This document shows, piece by piece, positions 20,847-34,112 of a stretch of DNA of 64,000 nucleotides (positions are counted from its first letter, which is position 1; every line of letters starts with the position of its first letter). A model generated the notes under the pieces. That model saw only the letters and a program-made list of their open reading frames with translations, was not told the origin of the DNA and did not search any database. The stretch is from Leptasterias polaris. Lineage: Eukaryota > Echinodermata > Asteroidea > Forcipulatida > Asteriidae. The DNA lies in assembly GCA_037783415.1 (NCBI GenBank), contig JAZGTN010000163.1:372001-436000 (forward strand). Direction: 5' to 3'. A program made the translations under genes and the position numbers.

Positions 20847-23800
20847 TTAGGTGTTCGGTCCACAGACCGAACAACTCCTTGTTTTTGTTCGGTTTTTTTT
20901 TTTTTTTATTTGTTTTGCTTATTCTTCTGATTGTAGTTTGTCCGCAAAAAAAAACATACTTGCAAACCTTTGATCAACTTGAAACTTAAGGTGACATTAG
21001 AACATAAAGAGCAGAAGGTGTGTGAACAATGACGTCATGATGACGTCATCGGGTGTCAAATTACAAGCCATTTAAGGTCAAAAAAGTGCCCTCATGCCAA
21101 TGCCTGTGTGTTTCTGAATAGGAAAGCTATAATATTCATATTTAAACATTATGATAGATCAAGACACGGGCAACATTTGAAAAGTTAACGCCAAATTCAC
21201 ATGACCTTTACTTCCGGTCGTAACGGAAGGTCAAAGTTTGCCTTTCTGCAATTCTTAACCAAAAAACATTTCCTGCCCAAATTCTTCACTTCTGTTTATC
21301 CGATCAACCTCAAATTTACGCCATGTTAGAACCTTGATGAAACCTCCATCAAGTTGTTGTGACGTCATGATTACGTCATCAGGTGTTGAAATACAGTAAA
21401 TCAAAATTTAATATTTCAAAAAATCATAACTTAATCATTACTGAATGGATTGCTTCAATCAATACATCATCGGACAGGTCTTTTAAAACTCAACAAATGC
21501 TACACAAAGAGTTATCCCGGTTGTTCTTGACTTCCCGCTGAAAATGTAAGTTGAACATTACGTTAGTATTAGCCCACAGGTCTGGTCATTCTGCTCCAAT
21601 GACCATGCGTAATCTTGCATGTACATGTAACAGTACACACACTGCGCCATTGATCTTAGGTGCAAAGTCCACGAAGACTGCATTGCTGTGTCGTGACTGT
21701 GCATTGCTGGCCCACATGTACATGTACATGTACATGAAGCGTAAAGTAAAGTTGATGCGTTTGGTGGCGCTATACCAAGTTAATGGTCCTTTGTTACTGC
21801 ACTCGTCGATAAATGCAACCATCCTTCGGAAATCTACGATGTTCGACGGTGGTCCAATGAATAGCTCATTGCATAACCTTCGTGTTAGCCTTTTGTTGGC
21901 TTGGTGGTAAATATCAACTGAACGAGTGTATTTTGCTGAATTGTTTTGGTGATTTGAAGAACTTTTGATAACTGAGAAAATGCAATCGAAAATATAAAAG
22001 GTCAACATAAATTTGACTCTGATCAACAACGGTTTTTACGCGAATCTAACTTTTAGATCCTGTTGAATACTTCAAAATAATGTGAACAGCAAAATAAATT
22101 CAACATAAATTGCACATCGTGTAAACAGTAGGTTCTTATGCCCTTTTCATAATCATGACTTGTTGCTTCAGTAATCGGCACCAGACGGTATAAGCGCAGC
22201 AAACAGGCGTAGTTTGATAACATTTATTTTTGAATTGTTAGTGATATCTTTTAGTATTATAGTCCAATAACTACGGATTGGATTTCTACAATCAATACAT
22301 CATCGAACAGGTCTTGCATACGATCAGTTCAGTTTATGACTATTTACATGAAAAACCTCGCCGTTACGTTGTTTAATTAATAGACGTCACCCAATGAATT
22401 ATTGGGTAATTAAATGTAAATAATTTAATCAAATTTTGAGTCTTTGGTTTAACAACCATGCAGAACTCGCAAACTAAGAAAGATAAATTCGTTGTTTTTT
22501 CTTGAAAACAAAGGGTACTGAATACTTATTGTTTTATACAATGGAACAAATCAAGTTTTTCATAGATCTATTAGAGAAATTGGCCTTTAATCTTAATCCA
22601 TTGCCTAACGCAGAATGACATACCCCCTCGCGACTGGCAACGGTGGGTAGCTAGCCAGTCAATGCACTTGTTACAGACCAACGTGGCACAACGGAGATGT
22701 TTACTATCAGTGCCATGTGGGCGTAACGAGAGTTTCCATTCATGTTTTACTTACAACGTAGTGCAATCTTATCAATGGCGTACTTACTACTACGTACTAG
22801 CATTAACATGAATTCCGCTAAGATTTGGCGTCTAATTGTTCCCCTATTCGCCCTTCTCATGGCTTTATGATCAATATGGAATTGGAGACGAAGTTTCACT
22901 GAGATGACCACCTGCTTCAGTAATTCGTCAGATTTTTAACTATGTGAGAAAATGCAAGCAGAAAAAGACGAACATTGGTCATGTTTTGATCACACACCGA
23001 GAAGGAAGGATGTTTCATCGGATCGTGAGGGGTGTTTCAGACCCTTCTCCACGGCATGTGTTATTGTTGATACACGGGACTAACTTCGGTAAGTTTTCGT
23101 GTGAACATCATTGCTTTTCAAAATGATTCTTTTATTTAATGCACAAGTACGTTGTAAAGTTTATCCTGTATCATCAAGTGGTGACGTTGGTGAGATGTTT
23201 TTAAAACTAAGGAACGTTTAGTATGAACGTCAAAGAGATAAGAGTTTGGCAATGGCGGATTGGTATGATTGTTGGCTGGGTCACCATGGTGTCACATAGT
23301 CAGAAAATGGTCAGACTGAGGAATGTTTTCTGTCAACTTTGTATTGCGACATAATTATTTGAAAACCCTTCCATAAAGTTTCCCCTAATAAGGTTTCGTT
23401 TATAAGTTGTTCACATCAAAAACAGGATGTGCACCTTCCACTAATTTTTTCTTGCGTAATTTCCTTACTCTGATATGTTGTATTGTTACGCGCCCTCGAA
23501 CAGGTTGGTCTTGGAGAGGGCACAATATAAATTCAATAAATTATTATTATTATTATAAAATAATGAAATGTTGTAAGTCTTGAATTTTATTTATTTGAGC
23601 AGTTTCAGCTTGACTTAATTTGCTTTGAGTCATACTTTGTTTATTGTTTTTTTCTTCTTCAGAATATACAACACATCAGTACCCGAATGTTCTACATTGA
23701 AAAATGTCATACTCGTTGCTGTGTTCCATTCCCTAATTCCTTGGGGAGTGTATGATGCACCATACAGGTAGAAATAGTTATTAACTCGTTAAAAATATTT

Positions 23801-24700
23801 TATTAGTTAAAATTCACGAGAGGCTTAAACTTGCCGTCTTCATGACTTGCCTTTATCTTGCATAATTATTAAAAATATGCGTTTTTTTATTTCAATATTA
23901 TAAATTTAACAAACCGTTCTGTATAAAGACTAATGTCTAAAAATCAAGCGAGCTATTTTTAAAAATGCAACCAAGAGCTCATACTATGCTCGACTTATTT
24001 TAACGACATCATCATCAGTGCATATGTATTTAACAATCAAAGTATCATGCACCGATACATGAGAAGCCAAATCACAGTATTTGAAAACCTGTTAATACTT
24101 CTAAGAATTGTAACTTAATAATGTCAACATGATTCGCATAGTCGGATTTATTAATCAATATCCATTAAAAAATAAATAAACTTCAGTGAGTGGCATACAT
24201 GATAGTTGTACTTGTGATTAATTTAAAAGCTCGTTTTAAGATATGCAACCAAAACGAAAGGAAATTCGAAAAATTAATGTTGCCGTGTTTAAAAGGACAA
24301 TATTGACCCACTGCCCTTTTAAATAAATTATATAATGTACTCTTTTGCTGACAATACGTTTAGTAAGTTCACCTTCGTTTTTCACTTACAATTTAAAACA
24401 CATAATTTAATACCAATTTCTCGATAAGAACTTATCTAACGTCATAATGACGTCATCAGTTTTCAAATTTGGCTTTAACAAAAGATTATTATTTTTTAAA
24501 CTCATATTGTGAGGTGCATTAATTTCCTTTGTAAACTAACGTACAAGCAAAGAAGATTTACACTTTACTTTCCTTGAAATTTCAAAAGCTATCAACAATG
24601 TTTTCAGCGATTCAATGTTATAGCTAACGCATTAAAACAGCACTGAGCCCAGCGAGAACCCGAACACCTAGAGTTTGTTTTACAAACTCTAAATCTCTAG
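20847..24700 (+). mobile_element. Array unit 9: B-to-A fusion with a different joint
   Basis: The B 5' end and hairpin are intact. B sequence runs to about 22,354 and A sequence begins at GACGTCACCC (22,383), with about 28 bp of filler. This joint is unlike that of units 5, 8 and 10, so it arose independently. A CATGTA-repeat stretch near 21,715 replaces part of the B interior. The A hairpin and CTAG end at 24,700. Confidence 0.65.
23480..23557 (+). repeat. LINE/SINE-type 3' tail in unit 9
   Basis: Same embedded tail as in units 3 and 5, with AGAGGGCACAATATAAATTC. Confidence 0.55.
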
Positions 24701-27700
24701 TTAGGTGTTCGGCTAACAGCCGAACAACTCCTTGTTTTTGTTCGGTTTTTTTTTTTTAGGTGTTCGGTCCACAGACCGAACAACTCCTTGTTTTTGTTCG
24801 GTTTTTTTTTTTTTTTTTTTTTCTTTGTTTTGCTTAATCTTCTGATAGTCGTTTGTCCGCAGAAAAAAACATACTTGCAAACCTTTGATCAACTTGAAAC
24901 TTAATGTGACATTAGAACATAAAGAGCAGAAGACGTGTGAGCAATGACGTCATGCTGACGTCATCGGGTGTCAAATTACAAGCCATTTAAGGTCAAAAAA
25001 GTGCCCTCATGCCAATGCCTGTATGTTTCTGAATAGGAAAGCTATAATATTCATATTTAAACATTATGATAGATCAAGACACGGGCAACATTTGAAAAGT
25101 TAACGCCAAATTCACATGACCTTTACTTCCGGTCGTAACGGAAGGTCAAAGTTTGCCTTTCTGCAATTCTTAACCAAAAAACATTTCCTGCCCAAATTCT
25201 TCACTTCTGTTTATCCGATCAACCTCAAATTTACACCATGTTAGAACCTTGATGAAACCTCCATCAAGTTGTTGTGACGTCATGATTACGTCATCAGGTG
25301 TTGAAATACAGTAAATCAAAATTTAATATTTCAAAAAATCATAACTTAATCATTACTGAATGGATTGCTTCAATCAATACATCATCGGACAGGTCTTTTA
25401 AAACTCAACAAATGCTACACAAAGAGTTATCCCGGTTGTTCTTGACTTCCCGCTGAAAATGTAAGTTGAACATTACGTTAGTATTAGCCCGCAGGTCTGG
25501 TCATTCTGCTCCATTGACCACGCGTAATCTTGCATGTACATGTAAACAGTACACACACTGCGCCATTGATCTTGGGTGCAAAGTCCACGAAGACTGCATT
25601 GCTGTGTCGTGATACGTTATCCATGGTGGCTGTGTCGTGATACGTTATCGATGGTGGCGCTATACCAAGTTAATGGTCCTTTGTTACTGCACTCGTCGAT
25701 AAATGCAACCATCCTTCGGAAATCTACGATGTTCGACGGTGGTGCAATGAATAGCTCATTGCATAACCTTCGTGTTAGCCATTTGTTGGCTTGGTGGTGA
25801 ATATCAACTGAACGAGTGTATTTTGCTGAACTGTTTTGGTGATTCACTGATTTGAATAACTTTTGATAACTGAGAAAATGCAATCGGAAAAAGGTCAACA
25901 TAACTTTGACTCTGATCAACAACGGTTTTTATGCGAATCTAACTATTAGATCCTGTTGAATACTTCAAAGAATTACAATGTGACTAGCAAAATAAATTCA
26001 ACATAAATTGCACATCGTGTAAACAGTAGGTTCTTATGCCCTTTTCATAATCATGACAAATGATGTTGCTTCACACATAAGGTAGCAAGCATGCGTAGTT
26101 TGATAACATTAATTTTTGAATTGTTAGTCTTTTAATTTATCAGTTAAGCATGTTAAGTTTGTGACTATTTACATGAAAATTGTTATACATGTGTATCTAA
26201 ACTACTTTATGGAGACTCATACAGCAACGATATCACTTTCCCCCGTGTACACTAAAAGTATAAAAGTAATAGGTTTGCAAACGACTTTTTTTTGAAAATT
26301 AAAAAACTTTCAATATAAATCTGCTTACGCATTTTAGTAACATAACAGTGCCCCATACCCGAACAAAGGGTACTGAATACTTATTGTTTTATACACTGGA
26401 ACAAATCAAGTTTTTCATAGATCTATTAGAGAAATTGGCCTTTAATCTTAATCCATTGCCTAACGCAGAATGACATACCCCCTCGCGACTGGCAACGGTG
26501 GGTAGCTAGCCAGTCAAGGCACTTGTTACAGACCAACGTGGCACAACGATAGTTGTTTACTATCAGTGCCATGTGGGCGTAACGAGAGTTTCCATTCATG
26601 TTTTACTTACAACGCAAGTGCAATCTTATCAATGGCGTACTTACTACTACGTACTAGCATTAACATGATTTCCGCTAAGATTCGACGTCTAATTGTTCCC
26701 CTACTTGCCCTTCTCATGGCTTTATTATCAATATGGAATTGAAGACGAAGTTTCACTGAGATGACCACCTGCTTCAGTGATTCGTATGATATTTAATTAT
26801 GTGGGAAAATGCAAGCAGGAAAAGACGAACAATGGTAATATGTTTTGATCATACACCGAGAAGGAAGGATGTGTCATCGGATCGTAATGGGTGTTTCAGA
26901 CCCTCGTCACGGCATGTGTTTACCTTGCTACACGGGACTAACTTCGGTAAGTTTTCCGTGTGAACATCATTGCTTTTCAAAATGATTCTTTTATTTGATG
27001 CACAATTACGTTATAAAGTTTATCCTGTATCATCAAGTGGTGACCGTTGGTGAAATGTTTTTAAAACTAAGGAACGTTTAATATGAACGTCGAAGAGATA
27101 GAGTTGGGCAATGGGGGATTGGTATGAATGTTGGCTATGTCACTATAGTCAGAAAATGGTCAGACTGATGAATGTTTTCCGTCAACTTTGTATAGCGACA
27201 TACTTATTTGAAAACCCTTCGATAAAGTTTCCCCTAATAAGGTTTCGTTTATAAGTTGTTCACATCAAAAACAGGATGTGCACCTTCCACTCATTTTTTT
27301 TGGCGTAATTTCCTTACTCTGATATGTTGTATTGTTATGAGCCCTCGAACAGGTTGGTCCTGGAGAGAGCGCAATATAAATTCAATAAATTATTATTATT
27401 ATTATAAAATCATGAAATGTTGTAAGTCTTGAATTTTATTTATTTGAGCAGTTTCAGCTTGACTTAATTTGCTTTGAGTCATACTTTGTTTATTGTTTTT
27501 TCTTCTTCAGAATATACAACACATCAGTACCCGAATGTTCTCCAGTGAAAAAAATCATACTCGTTGCTGTGTTGAATTCCCTAATTTCTTGCTGAATGTA
27601 TGATGATGCACCATACAGGTAGAAATAGTTATTAACTCGTTAAAACTATTTTATTAGTTAAAATTCACGAGAGGCTTAAATTTGCCGTCTTTATGACTTG

Positions 27701-28561
27701 CCTTTATCTTGCATAATTATTAAAAACATGTGTTTTTTATTTCAATATTATAAATTTAACAAACCGTTCTGTATAAAGACTAATGTCTAAATATCAAGCA
27801 AGCTATTTTTTTAAATGCAACCAATAGCTCATTGTATGCTCGACTTGTTTTAACAATCAAAGTATCATGCACCGATACATAATGAGAAGCCAAATCACAG
27901 TATTTGAAAACCTGTTAAAACTTCTAAGAATTGTAATTTAATAATGTCAACATGATTTGCATAGTCGGATTTATTATAAAGAATCAATATCCATTGGAAA
28001 ATAAATAAACTTCTGTGAGTGGCATACATGATAGTTGTACTTGTGAGTAATTCAAAGGCTCGTTTTAAGATATGCAACCAAAACGAAAGGAAATTCGAAA
28101 AATGTATGCTGCTCTGTATGAAAGGACAATATTGACCCTCTGCCCTTTCAAATAAATTAAATAATGTACTCTTCGTTTTTCACTTACAATTTAAAGCACA
28201 TAATTAAATACCAATGTCTCGATAAGAACTTATCTAACGTCATGACGTCATCAGTTTTCAAATGTAGGATAAGGATAAGGATAAGGATCATTTTTTTTAG
28301 CAACCAAAATAGGGTTGGATTCGTTAATTTGGCTTTAACAAAAGATTATTATTTTTTTAAATTTATATTGTGAGGTGCATTAATTTCCTGTGTAAACTAA
28401 CGTTCAATCAACGAAGATTTACACTGTACTTTCCTTGAAATTTCAAAAGCTATCAACAATGTTTTCAGCGATTCAATGATATAGCTAACGCATTAAAACA
28501 GCACTGAGCCCAGCGAGAACCCGAACACCTAGAGTTTGTTTTACAAACTCTAAATCTCTAG
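24701..28561 (+). mobile_element. Array unit 10: B-to-A fusion unit (third copy), doubled 5' end
   Basis: The unit carries two B 5' ends in a row. The first (24,701 to about 24,756) has the hairpin GTTCGGCT/AGCCGAAC. The second has GTTCGGTC/GACCGAAC. The rest matches unit 5 closely, with the B/A joint at about 26,364 and shared private variants. The A hairpin and CTAG end at 28,561. Confidence 0.7.
27329..27405 (+). repeat. LINE/SINE-type 3' tail in unit 10
   Basis: Same embedded tail as in units 3 and 5. Confidence 0.55.
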
Positions 28562-30711
28562 TGGATTTTTGAGTTTGTTCGCCCACCTCAAAAATACACG
28601 CATCGTTGTCCACAGACTTTGACATCTTTCCCAAACTCGCACGGTCATGAAACTTGGCAACAATATTACACCTGATGATTAGATAAAACAGAAATTTCGA
28701 CAACATAATGACGTCACCCAATGAATTATTGGGTAATTAAATGTAAATAATTTAATCAAATTTTGAGTCTTTGGTTTAACAACCATGCAGAACTCGCCAA
28801 CTAAGAACGATAAATTCGTTGTTTTTTCTTGAAAACAAAGGGTACTGAATACTTATTGTTTTATACACTGGAACAAATCAAGTTTTTCATAGATCTATTA
28901 GAGAAATTGGCCTTTAATCTTAATCCATTGCCTAACGCAGAATGACATACCCCCTCGCGACTGGCAACGGTGGGTAGCTAGCCAGTCAAGGCACTTGTTA
29001 CAGACCAACGTGGCACAACGATAGTTGTTTACTATCAGTGCCATGTGGGCGTAACGAGAGTTTCCATTCATGTTTTACTTACAACGCAAGTGCAATCTTA
29101 TCAATGGCGTACTTACTACTACGTACTAGAATTAACATGATTTCCGCTAAGATTCGACGTCTAATTGTTCCCCTACTTGCCCTTCTCATGGCTTTATTAT
29201 CAATATGGAATTGAAGACGAAGTTTCACTGAGATGACCACCTGCTTCAGTGATTCGTATGATATTTAATTATGTGGGAAAATGCAAGCAGAAAAAGACGG
29301 ACATTGGTTGTGTTTTGATCACACACCGAGAAGAAGGGACGCGTCATCGGTTTGTGTAGGGTGTTTCAGACCCTCACACACGGTAGTCTTTATCGTCGCT
29401 GCACGGTGACTAGAAACGGTACGTTTCGTATGAACATCATTGCTTTTCAAAATGGGTCTTTTATTTAATGCACAATTATGTTATAAAGTTTATCCTGTAT
29501 CATCAAGTTGTGACGTTGGTGAGATGTTTTTAAAACTAAGAAGCATTTAGTATGATCGTCGCAGAGGTAGAATTAGGCAATGGGGGATTGGTATGGTTGT
29601 TGGCTGTGTCACTATAGTCAGAGAATGGTTCGACTAATAAATGTTTTTCGTCAACTTTGTATTATGACATGCATATTCGATGGAGGTTTTCCTAAAAATA
29701 GTACTTAACTCATTATGTTATTAGTATAAATTCACGAGATGCTTAGACTTGCCGTCCTCATGCTTTGCTTTTGTCTTGCATAATTATCCTAAAAAAGTGT
29801 CTTTCATTTTAATATTCTAAATTTAACAAACTGTTCTGTAGGAAAATCAATGTCTAAAAATCAAACAAGCTAATTTAAAACATGCAACCGATAGCTCATA
29901 ATACTTGACTAATTTTAACGACATCATCATCAGTGCATATGTATTTAACAATCAAAGTATCATGCACCGATACATAATGAGAAGCCAAATCACAGTATTT
30001 GAAAACCTGTTAAAACTTCTAAGAATTGTAACTTAATAATGTCAACATGATTTGCATAGTCGGATTTATTAATCAATAAAGAATCAATACCCATTGAAAA
30101 ATAAATAAACTTCAGTGAGTGGCATTCATGTTAGTTGTACTTGTCAGTAATTCAAAGGCTCGTTTTAAGATATGCAACCAAAACGAAAGGAAATTCGAAA
30201 AATTAATGTTGCTCTGTATGAAAGGACAATATTGACCCTCTGCCCTTTCAAATAAATTAAATAATGTACTCTTTTGCTGACAATACGTTTAGTAAGTTCA
30301 CCTTCGTTTTTCACTTACAATTTAAAGCACATAATTAAATACCAATGTCTCGATAAGAACTTATCAAACGTCATAATGACGTCATCAGTTTTCAAATTTA
30401 GGATAAGGATAAGGATAAGGATCATTTTTTTTAGCAACCAAAATAGGGTTGGCTTCGTTAATTTGGCTTTAACAAAAGATTATTATTTTTAAAAATTCAT
30501 ATTGTGAGGTGCATTAATTTCCTGTGTAAACTAACGTTCAATCAACGAAGATTTACACTTTACTTTCCTTGAAATTTCAAAAGCTATCAACAATGTTTTC
30601 AGCGATTCAATGATATGGCGATTCAATGATATAGCTAACGCATTAAAACAGCACTGAGCCCAGCGAGAACCCGAACACCTAGAGTTTGTTTTACAAACTC
30701 TAAATCTCTAG
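28562..30711 (+). mobile_element. Array unit 11: subfamily A, mosaic of short and long forms
   Basis: The 5' two thirds follow the short A form of unit 1, without cassette or LINE tail. From about 29,915 the sequence follows the long form, including the GGATAA repeat near 30,404. The segment GCGATTCAATGATAT is duplicated near 30,602. The A hairpin and CTAG end at 30,711. Confidence 0.65.
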
Positions 30712-31160
30712 TGGATTTTTGAGTTTGTTCGCCCACCTCAAAAATACACGCATCGTTGTCCGCAGACTTTGACATCTTTCCCAAATTCGCACGGTCATGA
30801 AACTTGGCAACAATATTACACCTGATGATTAGATAAGACATAAATTTCGACAACATAATGACGTCACCCAATGAATTATTGGTTAATTAAATGTAATTAA
30901 TTTAATCAAATTTTGAGTTTTTGGTTTAACAACCATGCAGAACTCGCAAACTAAGAACGATAAATTTGTTGTTATTTCTTGAAAACAAAGGGTATTGAAT
31001 ACTTATTGCTTTATACATTGGAACAAATCAAGTTTGAAATTTCAAAAGCTATCAACAATGTTTTCAGCGATTCAATGTTATAGCTAACGCATTAAAACAG
31101 CACTGAGCCCAGCGAGAACCCGAACACCTAGAGTTTGTTTTACAAACTCTAAATCTCTAG
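30712..31160 (+). mobile_element. Array unit 12: 449-bp mini A unit (second copy)
   Basis: Same length and internal deletion joint as unit 7, 14,059 bp further on. It shares GATAAGACATAAATTTCG and TATTGCTTTATACATTGG with it. Confidence 0.7.
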
Positions 31161-34112
31161 TTTGTTTTTTTTTTGCTTATTCTTCTGATTGTAGTTTGTC
31201 CGCAAAAAAAAACATACTTGCAAACCTTTGATCAACATGAAACTTAATGTGACATTAGAACATAAAGAGGAGAAGATGTGTGAGCAATGACGTCATGATG
31301 ACGTCATCGGGTGTCAAATTACAAGCCATTTAAGGTCAAAAAGTGCCCTCATGCCAATGCCTGTATGTTTCTGAATAGGAAAGCTATAATATTCATATTT
31401 AAACATTATGATAGATCAAGACACGGGCAACATTTGAAAAGTTAACGCCAAATTCACATGACCTTTACTTCCGGTCGTAACGGAAGGTCAAAGTTTGCCT
31501 TTCTGCAATTCTTAACCAAAAAACATTTCCTGCCCAAATTCTTCACTTCTGTTTATCCGATCAACCTCAAATTTACACCATGTTAGAACCTTGATGAAAC
31601 CTCCATCAAGTTGTTGTGACGTCATGATTACGTCATCAGGTGTTGAAATACAGTAAATCAAAATTTAATATTTCAAAAAATCATAACTTAATCATTACTG
31701 AATGGATTGCTTCAATCAATACATCATCGGACAGGTCTTTTAAAACTCAACAAATGCTACACAAAGAGTTATCCCGGTTGTTCTTGACTTCCCGCTGAAA
31801 ATGTAAGTTGAACATTACGTTAGTATTAGCCCGCAGGTCTGGTAATTCTGCTCCATTGACCACGCGTAATCTTGCATGTACATGTAAACGGTACACACAC
31901 TGCGCCATTGTTGATCTTAGGTGCAAAGTCCACGAAGACTGCATTGCTGTGTCGTGATACGTTATCCATGGTGGCGCTATACCAAGTTAATGGTCCTTTG
32001 TTACTGCACTCGTCGATAAATGCAACCATCCTTCGGAAATCTACGATGTTCGACGGTGGTCCAATGAATAGCTCATTGCATAACCTTCGTGTTAGCCTTT
32101 TGTTGGCTTGGTGGTAAATATCAACTGAACGAGTGTATTTTGCTGAACTGTTTTGGTGATTTGAATAACTTTTGATAACTGAGAAAATGCAATCGGAAAA
32201 AGGTCAACATAAATTTGACTCTGATCAACAACGGTTTTTATGCGAATCTAACTTTTAGATCCTGTTGAATACTTCAAAGAAATACAATGTGACTAGCAAA
32301 ATAAATTCAGCATAAATTGCACATCGGTACTGAAAACAAAGGGTACTGAATACTTATTGTTTTATACAATGGAACAAATCAAGTTTTTCATAGATCTATT
32401 AGAGAAATTGGCCTTTAATCTTAATCCATTGCCTAACGCAGAATGACATACCCCCTCGCGACTGGCAACGGTGGGTAGCTAGCCAGTCAAGGCACTTGTT
32501 ACAGACCAACGTGGCACAACGATAGTTGTTTACTATCAGTGCCATGTGGGCGTAACGAGAGTTCCCATTCATGTTTTACTTACAACGCAAGTGCAATCTT
32601 ATCAATGGCGTACTTACTACTACGTACTAGAATTAACATGATTTCCGCTAAGATTCGACGTCTAATTGTTCCCCTACTTGCCCTTCTCATGGCTTTATTA
32701 TCAATATGGAATTGAAGACGAAGTTTCACTGAGATGACCACCTGCTTCAGTGATTCGTATGATATTTAATTATGTGGGAAAATGCAAGCAGAAAAAGACG
32801 GACATTGGTTGTGTTTTGATCACATACCAAGAAGAAGGGGACGCGTCATCGGTTTGTGTAGGTGTTTCAGACCCTCACACACGGTAGTCTTTATCGTCGC
32901 AGCACGGTGACTAGAAACGGTACGTTTCGTATGAACATCATTGCTTTTCAAAATGGGTCTTTTATTTAATGCACAATTATGTTATAAAGTTTATCCTGTA
33001 TCATCAAGTTGTGACGTTGGTGAGATGTTTTTAAAACTAAGAAGCATTTAGTATGATCGTCGCAGAGGTATAATTAGGCAATGGGGGATTGGTATGGTTG
33101 TTGGCTGTGTCACTATAGTCAGAGAATGGTTCGACTAATATAGTAATAAATGTTTTTCGTCAACTTTGTATTATGACATGCATATTTAAAGACCCTTCGA
33201 TGGAGGTTTTCCTAAAAATAGTACTTAACTCATTATGTTATTAGTATAAATTCACGAGATGCTTAGACTTGCCGTCCTCATGCTTTGCCTTTGTCTTGCA
33301 TAAAAATTATCCTAAACAAGTGTCTTTCATTTTAATATTCTAAATTTAACCAAACCGTTCTGTAGGAAAATCAATGTCTAAAAATCAAACAAGCTAATTT
33401 AAAACATGCAACCGATAGCTCATAATACTTGACTAATTTTAATGACATCTTCATCAGTGCATATGTTTTGAACAATTAATGATTCATGCACCGATACTTA
33501 ATGAGTATCCAACTCACTGTAAAAAGTTTCAGAATTGTAACTTAATAATGTCAACATAAATATCATCTAATGTGGTTTTTTAATAAAAAAAGAATCGATA
33601 TCCATTGACAAATAAATAAACTTCAGTGAATGGCATATATAATAGTTGAACGTGTGGGTCATTCAAAGGATTGTTTCAACATCTGCTGCCAAGATGAAGG
33701 GGAAGGGGAAAATGTTCCTCTGCTGTATGACTATGAAATGACAATGGACCTTTTGCTCTTTCAAATAATTTAAATAATGTACTCTTTCGCTGATTTTTTT
33801 TTTGTAAGTTAATCTTTGTTTTTCACTTGGCACATATTTAAATATCTATGTCTCGATAAAAACATTTGTAACTTCATAATGATGTCATCAGTTCAAATCT
33901 GGCTAAACAAAAGTTTGTTATTTATAAAATTTCATATCTTGGGTAGCTTTTATTTCCTGTGTAAGAAGATTTACACTTTACTTTCTTTAAAATTTACAAG
34001 CTATCAACAATGTTTTCAGCGATTCAATGATATAGCTAACGCATTAAAACCGCACTGAGCCCAGCGAGAACCCGAACACCTAGAGTTTGTTTTACAAACT
34101 CTAAATCTCTAG
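31161..34112 (+). mobile_element. Array unit 13: B-to-A fusion with a third joint
   Basis: The B 5' hairpin is missing, as in unit 8, and the unit starts in the poly-T tract. B sequence stops at CACATCG (32,326) and A short-form sequence starts at TGAAAACAAAGGG (32,331). This joint is distinct from those of units 5 and 9. The A hairpin and CTAG lie at 34109-34112. Confidence 0.65.
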
